Below, one piece after another: positions 32,905 to 40,625 of a stretch of 64,000 nt of DNA. Source of the DNA: Pseudonocardia nematodicida (GTDB taxonomy: Bacteria > Actinomycetota > Actinomycetes > Mycobacteriales > Pseudonocardiaceae); contig NZ_JBEDNQ010000011.1 of assembly GCF_040105385.1 (NCBI RefSeq), positions 244,928-308,927 of the forward strand, given 5' to 3'. Under the pieces are notes generated by a model. It made no database searches. It had not been told where the DNA came from and saw only the letters and a program-made list of their open reading frames with translations. The translations under genes and the position numbers were made by a program. Numbering within the stretch: position 1 is the first letter of the stretch; each line of letters begins with the position of its first letter.

Positions 32905-33732
32905 TCAGACGACGATGCGCTCGGCTCCGGTGTAGACATTGCCGGTCTCGCCCCGCAGGAACCCGACGAGCGTCATCCCGGCCTCCTCGGCCAGGTCCAC
33001 CGCCAGCGACGACGGCGCGGACACCGCCGCCAGCATCGGCACCCCGGCCATCACGGCCTTCTGCACCAGCTCGAACGACGCCCGTCCGGACACCATCAGC
33101 ACCGTGCCGGCCGCCGGGATGCGGCCGTCCATCAGCATTCGGCCGAGGACCTTGTCGACGGCGTTGTGCCTGCCCACGTCCTCCCGGGCGGCGAGCACCT
33201 CACCGTCGGCGTCGAACAGCGCGGCCGCGTGCAGGCCGCCGGTCGAACCGAAGACCTTCTGGTGCTCACGCAGCCGGTCGGGCAGCTGCACCAGCAGCTC
33301 GCGCCCGATCCGCAGCGCGTCGGCGGCGGGGGAGTGCCGGGTCTTGAGCTTCACCGCGTCCAGCGAGGCCTTCCCGCACACCCCGCACGACGACGTCGTG
33401 TAGAAGTTCCGTTCCACCGAGGTGTCCGGCGGTTCCACACCGGCGGCCAGGTCGACGTCGAGCACGTTGTAGGTGTTGCGGCCCTGGTCGTCGAGCGAGT
33501 CGCAGTAGCGCGCGGCCGCGATGTCGGCGCCGCTCCCGATCACGCCCTCGGTGAGCAGGAAGCCGTGCGCCAGCTCGACGTCGTGGCCGGGGGTCCGCAT
33601 CGTCACCGACAGCGGCTTCCCGCCGACCCGGAGCTCGAGGGGTTCCTCGGCGACCAGGGTGTCCGGCCGCGACCGGGTCGTCCCGTCGGCGGTCAGGCGC
33701 AGCACCGGCCGGCGGACCGTCAGCCGTCCCAT
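32905..33732 (-). CDS. fdhD: Formate dehydrogenase accessory sulfurtransferase FdhD
   Basis: Passes sulfur from a cysteine desulfurase to the molybdenum cofactor of formate dehydrogenase, which is needed for activity. 275 residues with all family marks: AEEPLELRVGGKPLSVTMRTPGHDVELAHGF at the N-terminal region, the catalytic pair Cys116/Cys119 in SSCGVCGKAS, GGLHAAALFD, EDVGRHNAVDKVLG and LMVSGRASFELVQKA. ATG at 33732 follows GAGGAC; a GTG directly before it is equally close. It lies 3 kb from the FDH operon on the opposite strand, the expected partner. It is close to certain. Confidence 0.95.
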   Translation of the reverse strand: MGRLTVRRPVLRLTADGTTRSRPDTLVAEEPLELRVGGKPLSVTMRTPGHDVELAHGFLLTEGVIGSGADIAAARYCDSLDDQGRNTYNVLDVDLAAGVEPPDTSVERNFYTTSSCGVCGKASLDAVKLKTRHSPAADALRIGRELLVQLPDRLREHQKVFGSTGGLHAAALFDADGEVLAAREDVGRHNAVDKVLGRMLMDGRIPAAGTVLMVSGRASFELVQKAVMAGVPMLAAVSAPSSLAVDLAEEAGMTLVGFLRGETGNVYTGAERIVV

Positions 33733-33820
33733 CACGTCCTCGTTCCTCCGCGCCACCTGGGCGGGCGGTGGGCGGACCACCAGGGTAGGCGCCGCCCGGG
33801 GCCGGCCGCCGCGGCTCGGT

Positions 33821-34297
33821 CTACTCCGGGATCCGGGTGCGCCCGCCGGACGCGATCGCGCCGATCGCGACGACGCAGGCGACCCCGGCCACCGTCCACG
33901 GCACCCACGCGCGACGGGGGCGCGGACCGGGCGCCGACGGAGCGGACCCGGACGACGACGGGTCCGCCCCGACGGCGGGAGAGATCGGTGCGGCGGCGGT
34001 CCGCATCATCGCCTCGATCGCCGAGGCGGGCAGCGCGGTCGCGCCGGGCCGCGGAGGGACCCGATGGGTGGGGTCGACGGGGGTGACCCACTCGGACGGG
34101 GTGGACAGCCCGGCCGGGGCGGTCCACCGGGGGCGCTCGGGAAGCATCGGCGGGGCGCTCCGCTGCGCCGGGACGGCCGGGGTGGTCCACCTGTTCTCGT
34201 CGTCGTCGGACGCGCCGTGGCGGGGCTGGTACGAAGTGGTCACAACTTCGCATCGGTGCCCTGACCGGACGTGTTGCCCCCCGCCGTTCGGAGTCAT
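33821..34297 (-). CDS. Hypothetical proline-rich protein with C-terminal membrane helix
   Basis: Up to 158 residues, function unknown. The bulk is hydrophilic and Pro/Ser/Asp-rich and likely disordered; a single hydrophobic segment near the C terminus (WVPWTVAGVACVVAIGAIA) would anchor it with the N terminus probably in the cytoplasm, followed by only ~9 residues. Two starts are possible: ATG 34297 and GTG 34243; neither has a good ribosome-binding site. It sits between fdhD and mobA and is divergent from mobA by 35 bp. A plus-strand frame of similar length is less convincing because it has no membrane or domain logic. Confidence 0.45.
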   Translation of the reverse strand: MTPNGGGQHVRSGHRCEVVTTSYQPRHGASDDDENRWTTPAVPAQRSAPPMLPERPRWTAPAGLSTPSEWVTPVDPTHRVPPRPGATALPASAIEAMMRTAAAPISPAVGADPSSSGSAPSAPGPRPRRAWVPWTVAGVACVVAIGAIASGGRTRIPE

Positions 34298-34320
34298 CAG
34301 TTCTGGGTAGGCCGGGCCCG

Positions 34321-34335
34321 TAGGATCACCGCGTG
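34321..34335 (+). promoter_or_regulatory. -10 box and leaderless start for mobA
   Basis: TAGGAT (34321-34326) lies 6 bases before the GTG at 34333 and there is no ribosome-binding site, suggesting a leaderless mRNA. Confidence 0.5.
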
Positions 34336-35163
34336 CGCGGGTACGGGGGCCGACGACCGGGGGCCGGGATCGTCCTCGCCGGCGGCCGGTCGTCCCGGAT
34401 GGGGACGCCGAAGGCCGACCTGGACTGGCACGGGACGCCGCTGCTGACCCGCACCGTCGCCGTCCTGGGCCGGGCGGTGAACGGGCCGCTGGTCGTGGTG
34501 CGTGCGGCCGGGCAGCCGCTGCCGCTGCTCCCGGAGGGCACCGAGGTGCTCGACGACCCGGTGCCGGACCTGGGCCCGCTGCCCGCGATCGGGATCGGCC
34601 TGGCGGCGGTCGAGTCGCTGGACCGGAGCTCCGCATTCGTCGCGTCGGTCGACCTGCCCCTGCTGCACCCCGCGTTCGCCGCGCGGACGCTCGACCACCT
34701 GGACGGCCACGACGTCGCCCTGCCGGTCGCGCACGGCCACCACCAGCCGCTGGCCGCCGCCTACCGCACAGCCCTCGCCGCCGAGATCGCCGCGCTGACG
34801 CGAGCCGGGGAGGGCCGGCCGCCGTCGCTGTTCGCCCGCTGCGACGTGCACCGGATCGACGAGCGTGCGCTGCGCGCCGACCCGGTCCTCGCCCGCCTCG
34901 ACCCCGGCCTGGACTCGCTGCTCAACGTCAACACCCCCGACGAGCTCGCGGACGCCCTGGCCCGCCCACTGCCGGCGGTCCGGCTGCAGGACGGCGACGG
35001 CCGGACCCGCACCCTGCGCGCGGCCCGCGCCGGCGCCGTCGAGGGCGGTCTCGTCGCGGTCGGCGAGACCGTCGCGCCCCCCGGCCCGCTGCCCTCCTGG
35101 TTCCCGCTGGTCACCGGCGACTCCGTCGCTCGTGAGCGGTTGTCGCGGTCAGGACCGCGATAA
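34333..35163 (+). CDS. mobA: Molybdenum cofactor guanylyltransferase MobA, with C-terminal extension
   Basis: Attaches GMP to molybdopterin to make the MGD cofactor used by formate dehydrogenase. The nucleotide-binding loop VLAGGRSSRMGTPKADL (residues 14-30) is the MobA signature, followed by the acidic VDLPLLHPAFAARTLDHL and LLNVNTPDELADAL. At 276 residues it is about 70 longer than typical MobA; the extra C-terminal part (from PAVRLQDGDGRTRTLRAARA) looks like a small beta domain and is of unknown use. The GTG at 34333 is leaderless. The stop codon TAA lies inside a long hairpin that is shared with the convergent neighbour. Its presence by the FDH operon fits cofactor supply. Confidence 0.88.
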   Translation: MRGYGGRRPGAGIVLAGGRSSRMGTPKADLDWHGTPLLTRTVAVLGRAVNGPLVVVRAAGQPLPLLPEGTEVLDDPVPDLGPLPAIGIGLAAVESLDRSSAFVASVDLPLLHPAFAARTLDHLDGHDVALPVAHGHHQPLAAAYRTALAAEIAALTRAGEGRPPSLFARCDVHRIDERALRADPVLARLDPGLDSLLNVNTPDELADALARPLPAVRLQDGDGRTRTLRAARAGAVEGGLVAVGETVAPPGPLPSWFPLVTGDSVARERLSRSGPR

Positions 35164-35174
35164 CCACTCACAAA
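35129..35174. repeat. Palindromic element at the end of mobA and the convergent gene (copy 1)
   Basis: Near-perfect hairpin: GTGAGCGGTTGTCGCGGTC (35132-35150) pairs with GACCGCGATAACCACTCAC (35153-35171) across a two-base loop, with mismatches only at two positions. It contains the mobA stop TAA (35161-35163) and the stop TGA of the minus-strand gene (35168-35170). It resembles elements at 62340 and 63921, and can terminate transcription from both sides. Confidence 0.75.
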
Positions 35175-36556
35175 CCGTTGCGGTTCAGGGCGGTCATCAG
35201 CGACGTCCGCCGCCGGTAGGTCTCCCGGAGGACGCGCAGGTACTGGACGAAGTCCTCCTCGCTCCCGGCCGCCCTGTGCAGCTCCCGGACATCGACGAGC
35301 GTCTCCGCGACCGAGGCGTACACCCGGGTGTCGGCGCCGCCCTCCAGCTGGGCGTCGACCTCCGAGCGGTAGAGCTGCGCGGCGCCGAGCGGCCGTTCGT
35401 CCCGGCTCGCCTCGGCCAGATCACGCCACCCGGCCCCCGCACCGAACTCGTCGGCGGCCGCCCACGCGGCGGCGAGGTCCCCCTCGCCCAGCGCCAGGTC
35501 GACGAGCACCGCACCCCGCTCGTGCGAACCGGCGCGCGAGCGGGCGTGCGCCAGCGCCCACTCCCGCTCCGCCTCCCGCCGGCCGAGCTCGCCGGCGAAC
35601 GCGAGCAGCGCCGCGAACGTCGTCCGGTCCGGACGGCTGGTGAACTCGGTGCGCAGCACCCCGACCGCGTCGTCGGGCCGGCCGGCGCCGAGCAGCACCC
35701 GGGCGACGTCGGCGGGGTCGAGCCAGTGATCGGCACCGGACGGGCCGAGCCGGCCGGACACCCGGCCGTCGGCGATCGCCCGGTCCATCCAGCCCAGGAC
35801 CTCGGACTCCCGCCCGGCGGCCCGCAACCGCCGGACGATCCCGCCGTAGGTCGGCGACCGGCCACCGTGCTGCAGGATGTCGATCGCGGCGTCGACGTCG
35901 CCGTCGTGGTCGGCCAGCTCCAGGCGCATCCGCTCGATCTCGAACAGGGTGTCGCCGGTGGGGTCGAGGCCGGCCACCGCGGCCCGGTAGGCCGTGAGCC
36001 CGGCGTCGCCCAGCCCGGCCAGGTGGTCGTCGAGGACGACCTCCGGCCACCCCGGTGAGCCCACGCGGAACTTCACCAGCCAGCGGGCCAGCCTCCGGCC
36101 GTCGGGCGAGCCCTCGCGGCACGACCGGGCGTGCAGGTCGACGGCGCGCTGCCCGGCGTCGCCGATGACCCCGGCGGAGTCGTCGGCCTGCAGCGCGAGC
36201 GCGCGCAATCGGGTCGTCGCGCGCTCCAGGGCGGGCCGGACGGTGTCCGGGGCGCCCGCGTCGAGGTGGTCCTCGAGCTCGTCGAGGACCGCGTTCGCGT
36301 CCTTGGCGACGTCGAAGGAGTGCCGGTAGTCGATGAACTCGCGGGTGCGCAGCGCCTCGGTCACGGCCGCCGTCAGCCGTCGCGTCGCGCCCGGGTCGGG
36401 GGTGCCCGCGGTGGCCCGGACGCGCAGCAGCCGGTCGACCGCGGGGTCGCCGTCGGCGATCGTGCGCAGCAGGGCGCGCAGCGCGTCGGCGTCGAGGGAG
36501 CCGAGGTAGATGTCGAGGTCGTCGCCGGGGGGAGGCCGTCCGGGGTCGGAGTCCAT
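35168..36556 (-). CDS. Alpha-helical repeat protein (DUF6880-like), function unknown
   Basis: A 462-residue, almost wholly alpha-helical protein with TPR-like repeats: ADHDGDVDAAIDILQHGG, AADGRVSG-type turns, ALAHARSRAGS and a C-terminal DFVQYLRVLRETYRRRTSLMTALNRNG. The C-terminal pattern YLRxLRxxYRRR...L is what I know from DUF6880 and from the C termini of SWIM zinc-finger proteins; no Zn motif is visible here. It starts with MDSDPGRPPPGDDLDIYLGSLDADALRALL, which also fits. It is divergent from fdhA with 93 bp between. Whether it has anything to do with FDH is unknown. Confidence 0.7.
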   Translation of the reverse strand: MDSDPGRPPPGDDLDIYLGSLDADALRALLRTIADGDPAVDRLLRVRATAGTPDPGATRRLTAAVTEALRTREFIDYRHSFDVAKDANAVLDELEDHLDAGAPDTVRPALERATTRLRALALQADDSAGVIGDAGQRAVDLHARSCREGSPDGRRLARWLVKFRVGSPGWPEVVLDDHLAGLGDAGLTAYRAAVAGLDPTGDTLFEIERMRLELADHDGDVDAAIDILQHGGRSPTYGGIVRRLRAAGRESEVLGWMDRAIADGRVSGRLGPSGADHWLDPADVARVLLGAGRPDDAVGVLRTEFTSRPDRTTFAALLAFAGELGRREAEREWALAHARSRAGSHERGAVLVDLALGEGDLAAAWAAADEFGAGAGWRDLAEASRDERPLGAAQLYRSEVDAQLEGGADTRVYASVAETLVDVRELHRAAGSEEDFVQYLRVLRETYRRRTSLMTALNRNGL

Positions 36557-36649
36557 CGGGACAGTCTGCCGCCTACGCCGATCATGTGACGTGGATCTCC
36601 GCGGTTGCTACGGTGGAGGAGTCCCGGACTCACCAGCCGGAGGTCGACG

Positions 36650-38593
36650 ATGACCCGCACGACCCGCAACCGCCGTGGCTTCAGGCCCCGCCACGTCCGT
36701 CTCACCGAGCCGCTCGTCCGCGAGAACGGCGTGCTCCGCCCCGCCTCGTGGGAGGAGGCCCTGGACCGCGCCGCGGCCGGGTTCCGCGACGTGCCGGGCG
36801 AGCGCTACGGCATGTTCAGCTGCTCCAAGGCCACCAACGAGATGAACTACACCGCGCAGAAGTTCTCCCGGGCGGTGATGGGCAGCAACAACGTCGACAG
36901 CTGCAACCGCACTTGACACGCTCCCAGCGTCGTCGGTCTGACGGCGGTGTTCGGTGCCGGCGGCGGCACCTCCGCGTACGTCGAAGCGGAAAACGCCGAC
37001 CTGATCGTCCTGTGGGGCAGTAACGCCCGCGAGACGCACCCCATCTTCTTCCACCACGTGCTGCAGGGGATCTCGGGCGGGACCCGGCTGTTCTCGGTGG
37101 ACCCGCGGCACACCTCGACCGCGCAGTGGGCCGACTCCTGGCTCGGGCTCGACGTCGGCACCGACATCGCGCTGGCCAACGCGATCGGGCGCGAGATCAT
37201 CCACGCCGGTCTGGTGAACCGGTCGTTCGTCGAGCGCTCGACCACCGGGTTCGACGACTACGCCGAGACCGTCGAGCCCTACACGCTGGAGCGAGCCGAG
37301 GAGATCACCGGCGTGCCGGCGTCGTCGATCCGGGAGCTGGCGCACGCCTACGCCCGTGCCGACCGCGCCCAGATCTGCTGGACGCTCGGCATCACCGAGC
37401 ACCACAACGCCGCCGACTACGTCTTCGCGTTGATCAACCTGGCGCTGCTGACCGGGCACGTCGGCCGCTACGGCTCCGGTCTGGTGCCGCTGCGCGGGCA
37501 GAACAACGTGCAGGGCGGCGGCGACATGGGCGCGATCCCGGCCAAGCTGCCCGGCGGCTACGACGTGTCCGACGACGAGGCCCGCGCCCGTTTCGAGGCC
37601 GTCTACCGGGGCAAGCCGATCCCGTCCGAGAAGGGGATGCACCTCTCGGAGATGTTCGAGGCGATGGAGCGCGGCGAGCTGAACGCGCTGTACTGCATCG
37701 GCGAGAACCCGGCGGAGTCCGAGGCCAACGTCGTGCACGCCCGGCAACTGCTGGAGGGCCTGGACCACCTCGTCGTCCAGGACATCTTCCGGACCGCCAC
37801 CGCGGAGCTGGCCGACGTCGTGCTGCCGGCCTCGGCGGACTGGTGCGAGTACGAGGGCACCGTCACCAACTCCGAACGACGGGTGCAGCGGGTCCGCAAG
37901 GCGCTCGACCCGCCCGGGCAGGCCCGCCCGGACACCCACATCATCTGCGACATCGCGAACCGGCTCGGCCACGACTGGGGCTCACCGACCGCCGAGCAGG
38001 TGTGGGACGAGCTGCGGTCGGTGTCGCTGAACTGGCACCACGGGATGAGCTACGCCCGGCTCGACGCGCTCGGCGGCATCCAGTGGCCGTGCCCGACCGA
38101 GGACCACCCGGGTACCCCGCTGATGCACGCCCGGCTGTGGGAGACCGAACCGGAGAAGCGCGGGAACGCGGCGCCGTTCACGCCGGTCGAGCACGTCCCA
38201 CCGGTCGACGAGCTCACCGACGACTACCCCATCAGGCTCACCACGGTGCGGCTGCTGGACGCCTACAACTCCGGCGTCCAGACCGGCGGCTACGCTTCGC
38301 CGCTGCGCCGCCGGGAGTCGCTGCGGATGGACGCCTCGGACGCCACGCGGCTCGGCATCGCCGACGGCGAGCGGGTGCGGGTCACGAGCAGGCGCGGCTC
38401 GGTGGAGGCCCCGGTGGCGCTGGACCCGTCGCTGCGGCCCGGGCTGGCGTCGTTCACCCCGCACTTCACCGAGGAGGTCGACGTCAACGCGCTCACCAAC
38501 GACGCCTGGGACCCCAAGTCCGGGACGTCGGAGTTCAAGGCCACCGCGGTGCGGATCGAACGTCTCGGTTCGCTCCCGGCGGCCGGGGGGTAG
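36650..38593 (+). CDS. fdhA: Formate dehydrogenase catalytic subunit, selenocysteine-containing, lacking the N-terminal Fe-S domain
   Basis: Molybdopterin (bis-MGD) catalytic subunit that oxidises formate to CO2. The frame is interrupted by TGA at codon 89 (36914-36916), read here as selenocysteine: the context NNVDSCNRT-U-HAPSVVGL is exactly that of FDH active sites, and frame and homology continue to 38593 (647 residues in all). A SECIS-like hairpin follows. The chain begins at GFRPRHVRLTEPLVREN, the point just after the usual [4Fe-4S] domain, which here is on another gene. Later marks: AVFGAGGGTSAYVEAENADL, QNNVQGGGDMGAIPAKLPGGY, CIGENPAESEANV and the C-terminal dinucleotide-binding domain. 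GGAGG precedes ATG 36650; TACGGT (36609-36614) is a possible -10. Confidence 0.93.
36914..36946 (+). promoter_or_regulatory. Selenocysteine codon and SECIS-like hairpin in fdhA
   Basis: TGA at 36914 is followed by exactly 18 bases and then the loop GGTCT (36935-36939). The loop closes a 7-bp stem, CGTCGTC (36928-36934) with GACGGCG (36940-36946), which has one G-T wobble. Both the GGTCT loop and the 18-base spacing equal those of the E. coli fdhF SECIS as I remember it, the site bound by SelB. Confidence 0.88.
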
Positions 38594-38596
38594 TGG

Positions 38597-40537
38597 ATGG
38601 ATCTGCACCTGTCGTCGGCCTCGCCCACCGAGGGCGAGCGCGAGGCGATCGACGCCGCGTTCGCGATGCTCGCGCCCACGGTTCCCGAGCGGGACGGCGA
38701 CGTCGCGACCCGGTCGGTGCACGCCGGGCACGCCGCCCGGTCCCGGCGGCACCTGCTGCTGCCGATGCTGCACGCGGTGCACGACGCCGTCGGGTGGCTC
38801 TCGGAGGGGGCGCTCAACCACGTCGCGCGGACGCTGCAGGTCCCGCCGGCGGAGGTGTACGGCGTCGCCACGTTCTACGCGATGTTCTCGGTCGAGCCGC
38901 GGGCGCCGCGGGTGGTGCACGTGTGCGACGACGTCGCGTGCGGCCCGTTCGGCGGCGAGGAGATCATCGCCGAGCTCGAGCCGGGGCTGGACGGCTCCAC
39001 CGACGCCTGCTGGGTGCGCAGCCCATGTCTCGGCCTGTGCGAGCGCGCTCCGGCCGTACTGCACCAGCGCGCGGGGGAGCCCGACCTCTCCCAGGCCCCG
39101 GCCACGCCGTCGTCGGTCCTGCAGGCCGCGCAGGCCCCCGCGGACCCCACCGGCGAACAGGCCTCCGCCGCGGATCACGCGTTCGCCGACACCACCGTCA
39201 GCGCACCCCAGACCCGCACCGGTGAGCACCTGCGGCTGCTGCGCCGGGTCGGCGTCGTCGACCCCGGCTCACTGGACGACTACCGGGCCGCCGGCGGGTA
39301 CGCCGCGCTGCGCCGTGCCGTCGACCTCGGCCCGACCCGGGTCATCGCCGAGCTGAAGGACGCCTCGCTGACCGGGCGCGGCGGTGCGGCGTTCCCGACC
39401 GGCGTGAAGTGGGAGACGGTCGCGGCCACCCCGGAACGCCCGCACCACCTGATCTGCAACGCCGACGAGTCCGAGCCCGGCACGTTCAAGGACCGCGTCC
39501 TCATGGAGGGCGACCCGTTCGGCCTGATCGAGGCCATGACCATCGCCGGCTACGTCACCGGCGCGACGACCGGGCACCTCTACATCCGCGGCGAGTACCC
39601 GCTGGCGACCCGCCGGCTGCAGGACGCGATCGCCGCCGCCCGGGCCCGTGGCTACCTCGGCGACGACGTCATGGGCGAGGGCTTCGCGTTCGACATCGAC
39701 CTGCGCCGCGGCGCCGGGGCCTACATCTGCGGTGAGGAGACCGCGCTGCTGGAGTCGATCGAGGGCTACCGCGGGGAACCACGGAACAAGCCGCCGTTCC
39801 CCGCCACCGCCGGGCTGTTCGGCAAGCCCACGGCGATCAACAACGTCGAGACCCTGTACGACGTGCTGGAGGTCCTCAACATCGGCGGGCAGGCCTTCGC
39901 CTCGGTCGGCGGCGGGAAGTCCACCGGGTCGAAGCTGTTCTGCGTCTCCGGCGCGGTCGGGACGCCCGGGGTGTACGAGGTGGACTTCGGCACCACCCTG
40001 CGGGAGCTGCTCGACCTCGCCGGTGGCACGCGCGGGGAGCTGCGCACCGTGCTGCTCGGCGGCGCGGCCGGTGGTTTCGTGATGCCGTCCGATCTGGACA
40101 CACCGCTCACATTGGAGGGTGCCCGGGAGATCGGCGCGACCCTCGGCTCCGGCGTCGTGCTGGTCTTCGACACCGCCGCCGACCTCACCGGCACGCTGCG
40201 CCGGATCGCGGCTTTCTTCCGGGACGAGTCGTGCGGGCAGTGCGTGCCCTGCCGGGTCGGGACGGTGCGCCAGGAGGAGGCCCTCGCGCGGCTGGAACGG
40301 GACGCGCCGATCGGGTCCCGGGAGACCGAGCTGGCCCTGCTCGACGACCTCGCCCGGGTCATGCGGGACTCGTCGATCTGCGGGCTCGGGCAGACCGCGC
40401 CGTCGGCGGTGATGTCGGCGATCGACCTCGGGTTGATCGCGGCGCCGTCGCGCAACGCCGGTGGCCCCGACTCGAACGGGCACGCCCATCCGGAGGTCAA
40501 CGGGCACTCGGGCAACGGACACGGGGGCGGGCGATGA
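38597..40537 (+). CDS. NuoE-NuoF fusion: NAD-reducing diaphorase subunit of formate dehydrogenase
   Basis: Takes electrons from formate oxidation and reduces NAD+. The 646-residue protein joins two subunits normally separate. NuoE-like part (residues ~1-165): thioredoxin-like [2Fe-2S] with Cys110/Cys115 and Cys144/Cys148. A Pro/Ala-rich linker (about 165-220) leads to the NuoF-like part: FMN/NAD loops GRGGAAFPTGVKW and GEYPLATRRLQDA, GAGAYICGEETALLESIEG, and the [4Fe-4S] ligands Cys546, Cys549, Cys552 (SCGQCVPCR) and Cys595. The tail is Gly/His/Asn-rich. It starts 3 bases after the fdhA stop, so translation is likely coupled. No membrane segments: a soluble complex. Confidence 0.93.
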   Translation: MDLHLSSASPTEGEREAIDAAFAMLAPTVPERDGDVATRSVHAGHAARSRRHLLLPMLHAVHDAVGWLSEGALNHVARTLQVPPAEVYGVATFYAMFSVEPRAPRVVHVCDDVACGPFGGEEIIAELEPGLDGSTDACWVRSPCLGLCERAPAVLHQRAGEPDLSQAPATPSSVLQAAQAPADPTGEQASAADHAFADTTVSAPQTRTGEHLRLLRRVGVVDPGSLDDYRAAGGYAALRRAVDLGPTRVIAELKDASLTGRGGAAFPTGVKWETVAATPERPHHLICNADESEPGTFKDRVLMEGDPFGLIEAMTIAGYVTGATTGHLYIRGEYPLATRRLQDAIAAARARGYLGDDVMGEGFAFDIDLRRGAGAYICGEETALLESIEGYRGEPRNKPPFPATAGLFGKPTAINNVETLYDVLEVLNIGGQAFASVGGGKSTGSKLFCVSGAVGTPGVYEVDFGTTLRELLDLAGGTRGELRTVLLGGAAGGFVMPSDLDTPLTLEGAREIGATLGSGVVLVFDTAADLTGTLRRIAAFFRDESCGQCVPCRVGTVRQEEALARLERDAPIGSRETELALLDDLARVMRDSSICGLGQTAPSAVMSAIDLGLIAAPSRNAGGPDSNGHAHPEVNGHSGNGHGGGR

Positions 40538-40625
40538 CCGCCCCCGGATCGGCTCGGGGCAGGCACGAGGAACGGCGCGCGTACCGCATGCGGCCGGCAC
40601 GGGACGCGGAGACGGGGTGGCGGAC

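Noticed and set aside
36605..36916. Short separate gene ending at TGA 36916 and a second gene starting at GTG 36947
   Set aside because: Frame and FDH homology continue across TGA without a shift, and a SECIS-like hairpin follows. It is one selenoprotein gene, not two.
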